Origin: Prorocentrum cordatum
Taxonomy: Eukaryota; Sar; Dinophyceae; Prorocentrales; Prorocentraceae
DNA: 64,000 bases
Direction: 5' to 3'
Assembly: GCA_963575745.1 (NCBI GenBank)
Contig: CAUYUJ010020180.1
Span: 56,001 to 120,000 of the forward strand
The position numbers were made by a program, and so were the translations under genes. Below, in pieces: positions 1 to 10,535 of the stretch. The notes below the pieces were generated by a model. That model was not told where the DNA came from and did not search any database. It was given only the letters and a program-made list of their open reading frames with translations. Numbering within the stretch: position 1 is the stretch's first letter; every line of letters starts with the position of its first letter.

Positions 1-614
1 TGTGGGGCCTCCTCGGGGCTGTCTTGTGGCCTCTTTAGGCCTCGTTCGGGCCTCCTGGGTGCCTCTTGGGGGCCTCCTGGGGCCTCTTGGGGGCTCCTTG
101 GGGCCTCCTGGGGCACTCTTCAAGCGGGAGGGTCGAATTTTGGAGTCGTGGTCCCCCTCTTGGGCGCATCTGCCCTCTTGGGCCGGCTTGGGGCGCTCTT
201 GGGAGCCTATTGAGCCGTCTTGGAACGTCGGACAGCCGAAAAGGCTGGAAGGCCAAAATGGTTCGAAAACCTTAGTACAATTGACGATTTCGGCCTCTGG
301 AAGCGCTCTGGAGAGGCGTCTTGACGCGTCGTGGAGTGCCTTGAGGGGCCTCTCGGGCCGTCTTGGGCCTATCTTGGGCGTCCTGGAGCGGTCTTTCGGC
401 GACTCGGGGCCCGCTTGGGCCGTCTTGGGGGCCTCTGGAGGCCCTCCTGGACTATTTTGGACCTCCCTGGCCGCCCCGTCCTCCCATGGGAGGTCGGAGG
501 CGGCGGCCTCCGAGGCCCAGGACGCGGAAACCCTGTAAAAACACAGGGAAAATGAGCCCTGGTCCCCCCATGGGGGGTCGGGGCACCTGTCCTGGTGCCC
601 CCAGCCTCGCCCCC

Positions 615-618
<4 letters not shown>

Positions 619-656
<38 letters not shown>
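619..656. repeat. (TA)n microsatellite
   Basis: This is an uninterrupted run of about 19 TA dinucleotides inside the GC-rich satellite. Confidence 0.95.
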
Positions 657-659
<3 letters not shown>

Positions 660-1305
660 CCTCTGCTTTTTTTGTTTTACGATTTTGACATTTGCTTCTT
701 TGCGACCATCCGACGGCCCGAGACGGCCCAAGAGCCCCCAAAGATCGCCCAAGAGGCCTCCAAGATGGCCCCAGAACGCCCGAAGAGGCTCCCAAGACGG
801 CCCCAAGAGGCAAGACGGCCCAGGAGGCCTTTAAGACGCCCAAGATGGCCTCCAAGACGGCCCTGGTGGAGCATTCCAAGGGGGCCCCAAGTCGGCCCAG
901 AGAGGCCTCCAAACCGGCTTCCGACGGCGTCAGACGGGCCAGGAGCCCACCAAGACGGCCGAAATTGGCCGAAGCTGGCCCAAGACGGCCCAAGAGGCCT
1001 CCAAGAGGGCCTCCAGGAAGGCCCGAAAATGCCAAAATCACTGATTTCCCATTGGTTTTTGACGGATTGTGGCATTTGCTTTTCGTTCGGCCTTCCGACG
1101 GCCCGAGACGGCCCAAGTGCCTCCAAAGACCGCCCAAGAGGCCAAAGACGGCCCCAAGAGGCCCCCAACACGGCCCAAGAGGCCTCCAAGACGCTCAAGA
1201 TGGCCTCCAAGACGACCCAAGAGCCCTCCAAGAAGTCCTCCAAGAAGGCCCGAAAGGGTCAAAATGGCCTCCAGTCGGCCAAGATGACCTTCAAGATGCC
1301 CACGT

Positions 1306-1562
1306 GTTCCCCGAATGCTTTCCAAACCGATTCGGGGAACACATGGTCCGATAGCTTGGCAGGTCTGGCCTCAACGTTCGGCCACATAGGCGCTTCCACA
1401 AAGGCAGGGGGCGGCGGTGATTTGCCGTAGGCGTCTTCGATCCGCCGCCCCCTGTTGATTCATCACAGGGGTGCCTGGCGTGCTGAACCCTCTCGGCTTT
1501 GGTTTTGGTTAATTTCCAAAAGAACTCCCCCTGCGGCTTCGGCCCGTCCCGCAGGGGTCCTG
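1306..1562. repeat. Hairpin block, copy A
   Basis: This is the first of four copies of a roughly 250-bp block embedded in the satellite. It opens with a 10-bp stem, GTTCCCCGAA pairing with TTCGGGGAAC at 1331-1340. It continues through CATGGTCCGATAGCTTGGC, GGGGGCGGCGGTGATT and GCCGTAGGCGTCTTCGATCC, and closes with a second palindrome, CCCCTGCGG pairing with CCGCAGGGG near 1528-1557. It has no coding signal and may be a non-autonomous mobile element amplified with the satellite. Confidence 0.7.
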
Positions 1563-2353
1563 GAAGGATTGCCCAGGATCTTCCAGAGCCGGTTGCAAAG
1601 GGTTTGCCTGCCCTAGACGGCTCCAAGATGGCCCAACATGGCCTCCAAGATGCTTCCAAGACGGCCAAGATGGCCTCCAAGACGGCTAAGATGGCCCCAA
1701 GATGCCTCCAAGACGGCCAAAGATGTACCCAAGATGGCGTAAGATAGCCTCAAGATGGCCCAAGACGGCCCAAGGGGCCTCAACACGGCCCAAAACAGGC
1801 CTCCAAGAGGTGCTCCAGCAAGTCCGAAGAGGACAAGTCCTATATTTTCATAAGTTTTTTGACAGATTTTGGTATTTGCCCCTTTTCGGCTTTCCGACGG
1901 CTCAAGACGGCCGAGGAGGCCTCCAAGATCGACTCAAGATCGCCCAAGAGGCCTCCAAGATGGCCCCATGACGGCCCAAGAGGCCTCCAAGACGGCCCCA
2001 AGAGGGCCCCAAGAGGGCCCCAAGACTGCCCAAGAGGCCTCCAAGACGCCCAAGATGGCCTCCAAGACGGACCCGAAGCGCCCCAAGAGGGCCCCAAGTC
2101 GGTACAGAGAGGCCCCCAAGACGGCTCCCGACGGCGTCAGACGGGCCGGAACGCCATGAGACGGCCAAAGAAGCCCCCGAGAAGCCCCCAAAGGGCCCTA
2201 AGAGGCCCTCAAGAGGCCCCAAGAGAGCCCAAGATAGCCCCAACATGGCCTCCAAGACGGTCCCAAGATGGTCCAATCAAGAGGCTCCGAAGAAGCATCC
2301 TCCCCCTTCTCCTTTTTCCTTCTTTTCCTCCTCCTCCCCTTCCTCCTTCCCGC

Positions 2354-2583
2354 GTTCCCCGAAACCTCTCCAAACCGGCTCGGGAACACATGGTCCGATA
2401 GCTTGGCCAAGCTCTAGCCCAGCTGTCGGACACAAAGGGGCTTTCAAGAAGGCAGGGGGCGGCGGTCGCCGTAGGCGTCTTCGATCCGCCGCCCCCTGTC
2501 GATTCATCGCAGGGGTGCCTGGCGTGCTAGTCTTTTTCCAAAAAGAACTCCCCCTGGGTCTTCGGCCCAGCCCGCCGGGGTCC
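2354..2583. repeat. Hairpin block, copy B
   Basis: This is the second copy of the block described for 1306-1562, with the opening hairpin at 2354-2387. A C/T-rich tract (2300-2350) precedes it. The central GGGGGCGGCGG and GCCGTAGGCGTCTTCGATCC segments are conserved, as is the closing palindrome. Confidence 0.7.
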
Positions 2584-3945
2584 CAGAAAGATTGCCCAGG
2601 ACCTCAATCCCCCAAATTTTCGCTCCAGATGGCCCAAGAGACGGCCCAATATGCACCCAAGACGGCCTAAGTTGGCCTCAAGATGGCCCAGTACGGCCCA
2701 AGAGCCCCCTAAGGGGCCTCCAAGACAGGCCAAGAGCAGGCCTCCAAGAGGTCCTCCAGGAAGGCCCGACGAGGCCAAAAACATTGTTTTTTCCGTTGGT
2801 TTTTGAAGGATTCTGACATTTTCGCCTTTTCAGCCTTCCGACGGCCCAAGAAGCCCCCGAGATCGCCCCAAGATCGCCCAGGAGGTCTCCAAGATGGCCC
2901 CATGACGGCCCAAGAGGCCCCCAAGATGCCCCCAAGAGGGCCCCAAGACGGCCCAAGAGGCCTCCAAGACGCCCAAGATGCCTCGAAGACGGCTAAGATG
3001 GCCCCAAGATGCCTCCAACACGGCCCAACATGCACCCAAGACGGCCTGAGATGGCCTCCAGATGCCTAAGACGGCCCAAGAGGCCCCCAAAGGCCTCCAA
3101 GAGGTCCTCCAGGAGGGCCCGAAGAGGCCAACATCATTGATGTTCATTCGGTTTTGAAGGATTTTGGCATTTGCTTCTTTTCGGCATTCCGACGACTCAA
3201 GACGGCGCAAGCGGCCCTCAAGATCGCCCACGAGGCCTCCAAGATGTCCCCATGACGGCCCAAGAGGCCGCCAAGACGGCCCCAAGAGGGCCCAAGATGG
3301 CCTCCAAGACGGCCAACATGGCCTCCAAGACGGCTAAGATGGCCCCAAGATGCCTCCAAGACGGCCCAAGATGCACCCAAGACGGCCTAAGATGGCCTGA
3401 AGATGGCCCAAGACGGCCCAGGAGGCCCCCAAGGGGCCTCCAAGACTGCCGAAAAGGCGTCCAGGAGGTCTTCCAGGAGGGCGCAAAGAGGCCAACATCA
3501 TTTTTTCATAAGGTTTTTGAAACATGTTGGCATTTGCTGTTTCTCGGCATTCCGACGGCTCAAGACGGCGCAAGCGGCCCCCAAGATCGCCCAAGAGGCC
3601 TCCAAGATTGCCCCATGACGGCCCAAGAGGCATCCAAAACGGCCTAAGAGGCCTCCAAGACGCGCAAGATGGCCTCTAAGAACCCCTGATACTCAAGAGG
3701 GCCCCAAGACGACCCAGACAGGCCCCCAAGACGGCTTCCGACGGCCTTAGACAAGCCAGGAACGCCCTAAGACGGCCAAAGAGAGCCCGAAGAAGCCCCC
3801 AAAGGCCCCCCAAAACCCTCCAAGAGGCCCCCCGGAAGCTCCCAGGAGGCCTAAAGAGTGTCCCAAGAGGCGCCCAAGAGGCCTCCTCCTCCTCCTCCTC
3901 TTTTTTCCTCATCCTCCCCCTCCTCCTCTTCTTGCTCCCCCATGC

Positions 3946-4197
3946 GTTCCCCGAAGTCTTTCCAAACCGACTCGGGGAACAACTGGCCCGATAGCTTGGC
4001 CAAGCTCTGGCCCAGCTGTCGGCCACAGAGGCGCTTCCGAAGGGGCAGGGGGCGGCGGTGATTCGCCGTAGGCGTCTTGGATCCACCGCTGCCTGTTGGC
4101 TTGCCACAGGGGTGCCCGGCGTGCTAAATCCAATCGCTCTTGGTTTTTTGTGTCAAGCGAACTCTCCCCTGGGGCTTCGGCCCGTCCCGCCGGGGTG
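3946..4197. repeat. Hairpin block, copy C
   Basis: This is the third copy, with the opening hairpin at 3946-3980, preceded by a (TCC)-rich tract (3880-3940). Order and spacing of the internal segments match copies A and B. Confidence 0.7.
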
Positions 4198-5588
4198 CCC
4201 CTCTCGTCGGCTTTTCGCTTAAGATGGCTCAAGATGACCTCCAAGAGGGCCAAGATGGTCAAAGATGGTCTCTCAGATGCCTCCAAGACGGCCAAGACGG
4301 CCTCAAGATGGTCTAATATTGCCTCCTAGACGGCCCAAGAGGGTCCAAGATGCCTCCAAGTCGGCCCAAGATGCCTCCAAGACGGCCCAAGAGGACCCCA
4401 AGAGGCCCCCAAGAGGCCTCCAAGACGGCTCAAGAGGCCTCCAAGAGTACCTCCAGGAAGGCCAGACGAGGCCAAAGTCATTGATTTTCCTTAGCTTTTT
4501 TGACGGATTTTGGCATTTGCCTCTTTTCGGCCTTCCGACGGCCCGACACGGCCCAAGAGCTCCCAAAGATTGCCTCAAGATCGCCCAAGAGGCCTCCAAG
4601 ATGGCCCCAAAACTGCCCAAGAGGCCCCCAAGACCGCACCAGGAGAGCCCCAAGACGGGCCTCAAAACGCCCAAGATGGCCTCCAAGACGGCTCTGGAGT
4701 ACCCCAAGAGGGCCCCAAGTCGGCCCAGAGAGGCCACCAAGACAACTTCCGACGGCGTCAGACGGGCCAGGAGCCCACCAAGACGGCCCAAGATGGCTCT
4801 AAGATGGCCCAAGACGGCCCCAGAGGCCCACAAGAGGTCTCCAAGACGGCCCAAGAGGCCTCCAAGAGGGCATCCAAGAAAGCCCGAAAAGGCCTAGACG
4901 GACTTCCGATGGCCTGAGACGGCCTAAGAGCCCAGAAAGATCGCCCAAGAGGCCTCCAGGATGGCCCCAGGACTGCCCAAGAGGCCCCCAAGAGGGCCCC
5001 CAGACAGCCCAAGAGGCCTCCAAGTCGCCCAAGATGGCCTCCAAGACGGCCCTGGAGCACCCCTAGAGGGCCCTCAGTCGGCCCAGAGAGAGCCCCAAGC
5101 CAGCTTGCGACGGCGTCAGAAGACGGCCAGAGAGGCCTCCAACAGGGCCTCCAGGAAGGCTCGAAGAGGCCCAAATCATTGATGTTCTTAGGGTTTTGGA
5201 CGGATTTTGGCAGTCGCTTCTTTTCGGCCTTCAGACGGCCCAAGAGTCTAGAAAGATCGCCCAAGATGCCTCCAGGATGGCCCCAGAACGGCCCAAGAGG
5301 CCCCCAAGACGGCCCCCCAAAGGCCCCCAGACGGCCCAAGAGGACTCCGAGTCGCCCAAGATGGCCTCCAAGACGGCCCTTGAGTAACCCAAGCTGGCTT
5401 CAAGTCGGCCCAGACAGGCCCCCAAGACGGCTTCCCACGGCGTCGAGGCGCCAGGAATGCCCTGAGACGGCCAAAGAGGCCTCCGAGAAACCCCCAAAGG
5501 CCTCCAAGTAGGCCCGCACGATGCCTCCAAGAGGCTCCCAGGAAGCTCCCAGAAGGCCCCAAGAGTGCCTCCAGAGGCTCCCAAGATG

Positions 5589-5752
5589 CCTCCTCCTCAT
5601 TATCCTCATCCCCATCCTCTCCTCCTCCTCCTCCTCCTCCTCCTCCTCCTCCTCCTCCTCCTCCTCCTCTCCTCGTCCTTCAGCTCCTCCTCCTCCTCCA
5701 CCTCCTCCTCCTCCTCCTCCTCCTTCTCCTCGTCGTCCTCCTCCTCCTGATC
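5589..5752. repeat. (TCC)n microsatellite
   Basis: This is a long, slightly interrupted CTC/TCC run directly in front of hairpin block copy D. Copies B and C also follow a shorter C/T tract, so the tract appears to belong to the repeated unit. Confidence 0.9.
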
Positions 5753-5775
5753 ATCCCCGCCAGCCTCCCCCAATT

Positions 5776-5942
5776 GTTCCCCGAAGGCTTTCCACAACGG
5801 TTGGGGGAACACATGGTCCGATAGCTTGGCAGAGCTCGCCACAACGCTTGGCCACATGGACGATCTAAAAATGCAGGTTGTGGCGGTGATTCGCCGTAGG
5901 CGTCTTCCATACCGCCACGGTCTCAATATGCGGTGATGATTC
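5776..5942. repeat. Hairpin block, copy D (truncated)
   Basis: This is the fourth, shortened copy. The opening hairpin (GTTCCCCGAA at 5776, GGGGGAAC ending at 5810), the TCCGATAGCTTGGC segment and the GATTCGCCGTAGGCGTCTTC segment are present. The closing palindrome is lost. Confidence 0.6.
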
Positions 5943-7040
5943 CTATCCGCCCCCGCATGATGTTCCCAGATGCGACTAGACAACGCTGAGACGCACCGAC
6001 GCGACTCTGATATATCCCAGTCTGATGGAGAGGGGGCCGGCGGCAGGGGGCGAAGCCCTTGCAGTTAAAGGGGAGTGATGAAGCACGCTCAGCATGCATG
6101 CGTATAAAGAAACTCCAGCTGGACTGATTTTGCCTTTCTGGTTGAAACCTGGGGAGGCGTAGCGCGGCTGCATCCGCCGCCGTGCCTTCAGCACGTAGTG
6201 GAATGCCCCAAGGCTCATGCAGTCCTGAGAACTTCAAAAATTGTGGAAGATTCGAAAAACCTGGGCCACCGGTTTCACAAGGATTCCCAGGAATTCCCTG
6301 GGATTTCCGGGAATTCCCAAGGATTTCAGGGTTTTCCCCAGGTGTGTCGCGCGCTTCCTCGTGTAGCGCAGCTGGGCCAACATGAGCCCCAAAAGCAGCC
6401 AAGAGGGCCGAAGATGTCTCCGAGAAGGCCCAATAGTGCCTCAAGAGGCCCAATATGGTTCCAAGACAGCTCACGAGGCTCCGGCATGCACCAGAATCGC
6501 TCCAAGAGGGCGCCCGAAAGTGCCCCAAGAGGTAAACATCATATATTTTCCGATGCCTTTTCTTTGTTTTTGGGATTCTCTAGTTTTTTCAATTCCCGAC
6601 GCTCCATGACGGGCAAAGAAGCACCCAAAACCGATCTAGGTCGACTCAAGAGGCCCCCAAGATGCCCCCCAGAGCGCCCAGGACGGCCCAAAAACGGCAT
6701 AGGCGCCTTCTGCTCGAAGAAGCCCCCAGGAAGCTCCAACCAAGAGGCCCCAAAGAAGCCCCCAAGAGGTTTCCTGGAAACCCAAAAGAAGCCCCAAGAG
6801 ACCCCGAAACGGCCTTTACGAGGTTCCAAAACCGCCTCTTAGAGGTGCCTGCTTCTGCGCAGGGTGAGCACCAAGGCAAAAATCAGTGAGCCTTGAGCCC
6901 ACGCGGCTGCAACGTTGCTGCCCCACGCCGTCTGGGGTCAGGACAATGATTTGCAATTTTTCCACCTGTCTCACCCTGGCCTCTTCTCCATCCACAACTC
7001 CTGCTAAACGCGCTCAGGAAAAATGGGAAGGATCAATGTG

Positions 7041-7089
7041 TGTATATATATATATACAATGGCGCTTTGCACGACATATATATATATAT

Positions 7090-7143
<54 letters not shown>

Positions 7144-7170
7144 CAAAAAAATAGAAAGAAAGAAAGAAAC
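7041..7170. repeat. (TA)n, (GA)n and GAAA-rich microsatellites
   Basis: Two short TA runs (about 7043-7056 and 7075-7091) are followed by about 25 GA repeats (7092-7141) and an A-rich GAAA tract. No gene is visible between 6,880 and 8,100. Confidence 0.9.
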
Positions 7171-7231
7171 ATATAGAGGAAAACGCACACATATACATGT
7201 TAATGCAATAGAACCATCGAGCACGCCACGT

Positions 7232-7251
7232 GCGCGCTCAGGTTCTAGCGC
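7232..7251. repeat. 20-bp direct repeat, copy 1
   Basis: The sequence GCGCGCTCAGGTTCTAGCGC occurs here and again, identically, at 7706-7725. It is itself an imperfect palindrome with GCGCT and AGCGC arms. The 454 bp between the copies are A- and CAT-rich. Confidence 0.6.
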
Positions 7252-7499
7252 CGTCCAGGGGCGCACCGGAAACAGGTTTGGACAGATCTATCATGCACAA
7301 GCGCGCCGTAGTCGAATTTCATCCTCACACCACTCATTATCATTCATAGCGTGCTCTTTACCATCGTCATGCCAAAAGTCATGGTTTTACCCATCATCAT
7401 CTTCATTGATAACATCAATGGCCGGGTGTTGCAGGTGATGCTGCTCGTCTCAATCGCGCATCGTAATCAACACCAACGTCGGCAGAAACATAGTCTTCG

Positions 7500-7640
7500 T
7501 TCGAATCATCGTCTACATTCTCAACTCATCATCATCATCATCACCAATCATCATCGTCATCACCATCACCGGCACCAGCAGCATCACCAGCACCAATGGT
7601 TATGGTGATTCACCATCACCATCATCATCATCATCAACAA
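7500..7640. repeat. CAT/ATC-rich simple sequence
   Basis: This is an irregular run of CATCAT and ACCATC trinucleotides. The His-rich frames it produces are artefacts of the repeat. Confidence 0.8.
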
Positions 7641-7705
7641 CATAACCTGGACAAACATCATCACAACGGGGCCCGCTACGTCTCATCCATCCTCCTCCTC
7701 ACGAA

Positions 7706-7725
7706 GCGCGCTCAGGTTCTAGCGC
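7706..7725. repeat. 20-bp direct repeat, copy 2
   Basis: This is identical to 7232-7251. The flanks differ, so it is either a short dispersed repeat or an unusually long target duplication; the second is less likely. Confidence 0.6.
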
Positions 7726-8141
7726 ATGTCACTTGGTTGTTGCAAGAGCTGTGTCGGCCCGACTATGCGCAAACGCGAGCCAAAGCCGCCGAGCTACTAA
7801 GCGACAGACCGACCCAGCCGCCGACCGAATGGCAAGGATCCCGCAGAGCGGGTCCTTCTCAGCGGATCGTGTTTCGAGCGCCCCCGGAAACAACCTCCTG
7901 CATCGGCCCTTTTACCAAATACATTATATAACTAAAAGAGCAACAGCGGAACATGCTCAATGCTTATGGGGAAGCACTGTATCGTGCCGAAGGCCACCTG
8001 CACCAGCGTGGTTTCACATGCAAAGATATGACCCACGACGTGCTCGCGAGGCAGATGGTATCACTCTCGTCTCGCGGAATTTCCATTCACGAAACCCGCT
8101 CGTGTCGCGAATTGGCGCCAAGTTGAACTCCGACGTTTCCC

Positions 8142-8600
8142 CTACTTGTTTCCCCAAACGCCGACGGGATAAGTAGTGGGCCCACGATCGTCCTTGTCAC
8201 CGTTTCCTCCGCCACCGCCATCGCCATCGGGGGGTTCCCCTCCTCCGCCGCCTCCACCCCCGGCTGGGCCGTCGGCGGAAAGCGGCGGGTCTGATGGCTC
8301 CTCGGGAACATCGGGCGTTTTGGGCGAGGAGTCTTCACTCGGTTTGAGAAATACGGGACACGCTGGCACTTTGCGAGAACGGTGTTCCAGATGTCCTTGG
8401 AGACATCAGCGTCTCTCAAATCAGGGAGTCCCGAGTTGCCCCCATTCATATGAGATTGCTTGGTTTTCTCGAACTCCTCTCGTTCTTTACGCATGCTCCC
8501 ACGAAAACCTTTGTGCTCCTTGATGACGCTAGCCACGCGCGCCTGCTCTTCCCAACGCCGAGAACGCCAACGCTCCTCTTCGTGAAATTATCGGGCAGCT
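8142..8600 (-). pseudogene. 3' part of a decayed Cys-rich/coiled-coil gene
   Basis: Downstream of the frame at 8446-9372, protein-like sequence continues in two other frames. The first (about 8585 to 8380) gives a very charged helix (HEEERWRSRRWEEQARVAS, then IKEHKGF and RKEREEFEKTKQ) and lies just after a TAA codon. The second (8369 to 8142) gives a Pro/Gly-rich tail containing SPKTPDVPEEPSDPP and ends at a TAG. Shifting through three frames points to indels and one nonsense change in a once continuous gene, although unseen introns could also explain it. The function is unknown. Confidence 0.4.
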
Positions 8601-9372
8601 TCTGCCTCAGCTTCCGATTTGTCCCGGGCGCATTGTTGCATCGTTCTGTCATGGAATCGATGTGAGTGGACTGACATTTTGGTAAAAGCAGCACACTTGC
8701 ACATCTCCTAGAGCTACAGCGACACGCAGACGCGGTTTCATCTCCGGGGCCTGGTATGTTGAGTTTTCTGGCATCGAAGGCTGAGGCCCCGGACGCCAGT
8801 CCACTCGATCTACCATTCCCCGAAAAACAAGCTCCTGCTTGCATCCTCGCGGCAAATGGGATCACAGCAGGGTCGTCCTGCAGTGCAAATTGAATCCTCG
8901 GCGCAGAAATCACCGTTCCACCTTTTTGTTTGGTCGTGTCGTGGGTTTCCCGTGGAACAATCAAATCAGCGCGTGCCTCTCTGCCTGGCAAGATCCGCTG
9001 TAAGCATGTTCGAGCCTGCTGTGTGGCATGCAAAAGAGTTTCCTCCTCGCCATGAATCTTCCAGATGTGTTCGTCCTTCTGCGCTGAATCCATGCGAACC
9101 TGCGCGGCCAGTTCCTCGCGAAGTCTCCTTCCATTGGCTAATATTTTCCCTGCCCCCATTTGCTGCCAGTCTAGAAGAGCAAGAGTACGACACTTGTGCT
9201 GTTTCATGTCTGTGCATTCAGAACAAAGCCAACTGATATTGCAATGCTGGCGTACGCGCAAGCAGCTTCCGCATGCCAGCCAATGGCACGGACCCTTTAT
9301 GTTATGGGCCTTCCCGGGGCATGTATTTTCCGCTAATAGGTTGCATCGGGGTCTTCTGGCCCAACACCCCAT
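8446..9372 (-). CDS. Cys-rich, putative zinc-binding protein (decayed)
   Basis: The frame starts at an ATG at 9372. Upstream of it the frame would run only into a glycine stretch encoded by the neighbouring poly-C tract, so that Met was chosen. The N-terminal 80 residues are dense in Cys, with CHWLACGSC, CSEC and KQHKC among them and spacings typical of zinc binding. A charged segment likely to form a coiled coil follows (GRRLREELAAQVRMD onward). The last third of this frame looks non-native (Arg/Ser-rich), because the plausible protein moves to another frame near 8600. No family was recognised. It may be a member of the Cys-module proteins seen at 16-17 kb, but similarity is limited to Cys pairs. 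Confidence 0.4.
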   Translation of the reverse strand: MGCWARRPRCNLLAENTCPGKAHNIKGPCHWLACGSCLRVRQHCNISWLCSECTDMKQHKCRTLALLDWQQMGAGKILANGRRLREELAAQVRMDSAQKDEHIWKIHGEEETLLHATQQARTCLQRILPGREARADLIVPRETHDTTKQKGGTVISAPRIQFALQDDPAVIPFAARMQAGACFSGNGRSSGLASGASAFDARKLNIPGPGDETASACRCSSRRCASVLLLPKCQSTHIDSMTERCNNAPGTNRKLRQKLPDNFTKRSVGVLGVGKSRRAWLASSRSTKVFVGACVKNERSSRKPSNLI

Positions 9373-9429
9373 GTTTAACAGAGAGAGAGCGTGATCCACC
9401 GCCGCTTTACTGTGGAAAATTGCCAACCT

Positions 9430-9547
9430 TTTCCTCCGGAGCCCGGGGGTCGCCCCCCCCCCCCCTCCGAAAATCCCCCCCCCCCCTGCTGGAACCCCTC
9501 CCCCCCCCCCCCTTCCCCCCGGCAAAACCCCCCCCTCCCCTAACCCC

Positions 9548-9579
<32 letters not shown>

Positions 9580-10535
9580 ACTTCCCCCTCCCCCCCCCCC
9601 CCTCCGATCCGAAAACCGGGGGGGGGTCACTACCGGTTCGAACCCCTCCCCCCCCCCCCCCCCTCACCGCCAGCAAACGACTCCCGGTCCCCACCACCGT
9701 CCGCATCACATCCCCCACTGGTGTTCCCAGCACCACTGTCCTCACCACCGCTGTCCCCACTGGTTCCACCACCGCCCCTACTGTCCCCACCAGTGGCCCC
9801 ACCACTGTCGCACTGTCCCCGCTGTCCCCAGAACTGTTCCCACCACGGTTCCACTCTCCCCACTGTCTCCACGGCCCCAACCACTGCCCGACTATCCCCA
9901 CTGTCCCCACTGTCCCACTGACTCCTCCGCTGTCCCACTGAGCTGTCCCACTGTTCCCACCACTGTCCCCACTGTCCCCACCACTGTCCCCACTGTACCT
10001 CTGTCCCATTGTCCCACCGCCGTCCTCGCCACCGCCTTCACCACTGTCCCCACCACCATTGTACCCTCCACTGTCCCACTGTTTCCACCTCATTCCCATT
10101 GTCCCCACACCACTGTCCCCACCACCACCGTCACCACCACTGTCCACTGTCCCCCCCTGTTCCCACCATTGTCCCCACCACTGTCCCCACCACTACCGTC
10201 CCCACCACTGTCCCACTGTCCCACTGTCCCCACCACTGTCCCGCTATCCCCTCACCACTGTCCCCACCAACACCGTCCCCACCACTGTCCGCACCCCCAC
10301 TCGGTTTTCGAGGGGGGGGGGGGGTTCGAACCGGTAGTGACCCCCCCCGGTTTTCCGGATCCGGAGGGGGGGGGGGGGGGGGAGGGGTTCGAACCGGTAG
10401 TGACCCCCCCCCTTTTCATGATGAGCAGGGGGGGGGGGGAGGGGTTCGAACCGGTAGTGACCCCCCCCGGTTTTCCGGGGGGGGGGGGGGGGGGAGGGGT
10501 TCGAACCGGTAGTGACCCCCCCCCCCGGTTTTCCG
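9430..10535. mobile_element. Poly-C/poly-G foldback-like element
   Basis: The left side (9430-9665) consists of long C runs, with one unit reading in from CGAAAACCGGGGGG through TCACTACCGGTTCGAACCCC. The right side (10,310-10,535) carries four copies of the inverse, GGGGTTCGAACCGGTAGTGA followed by a C run, joined by CCGGTTTTCC or a similar spacer. The outermost left and right copies are inverted relative to each other over about 45 bp. A minisatellite fills the middle. No transposase is present. Foldback or MITE-like origin is an inference from the inverted ends. Confidence 0.5.
9705..10300. repeat. CACTGTCCCCAC minisatellite
   Basis: This is a degenerate array of CACCACTGTCCC and CCACTGTCCCCA steps of 9-15 bp, lying between the inverted G/C-rich ends of the element at 9430-10,535. 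Confidence 0.85.

Larger units (their letters stand above)
1..6880. repeat. Degenerate GC-rich satellite array (CCAAGAYGGCC type)
   Basis: The stretch is built from degenerate 9-12-bp steps such as CCAAGATGGCC, CCAAGACGGCC and CAAGAGGCCTC, all in one orientation. A higher-order anchor, a T-rich block reading roughly TTTTGACGGATTTTGGCATT and running into CGGCCTTCCGACGGCC, recurs near 680, 1057, 1855, 2802, 3151, 3513, 4495 and 5193, with a weak copy near 6555. The spacings are close to 350 bp or about two to four times that. Long open frames exist on both strands only because the repeat lacks stop codons; they show no domain and no sensible start. No gene is supported here. Confidence 0.85.

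Noticed and set aside
1-5600. Many long overlapping open frames encoding Arg/Pro/Gln/Asp-rich proteins
   Set aside because: They follow from stop-poor satellite DNA, appear on both strands and all frames, and have no domain or conserved start.
5589-5752. Poly-Ser/poly-Pro proteins from TCC and CCT tracts (also at 49.4, 50.7, 51.0 and 57.2 kb)
   Set aside because: These are simple repeats with no flanking coding signal.
6890-6912. DinoSL relic at CTTGAGCCCACGCGGCTGC
   Set aside because: Only the CTTGAGCC and GGCT cores match; the rest is too diverged to separate from chance.
10319-10515. tRNA genes suggested by GGTTCGAACC (B-box/T-loop)
   Set aside because: No acceptor stem, D-arm or anticodon arm can be formed; flanks are homopolymers.
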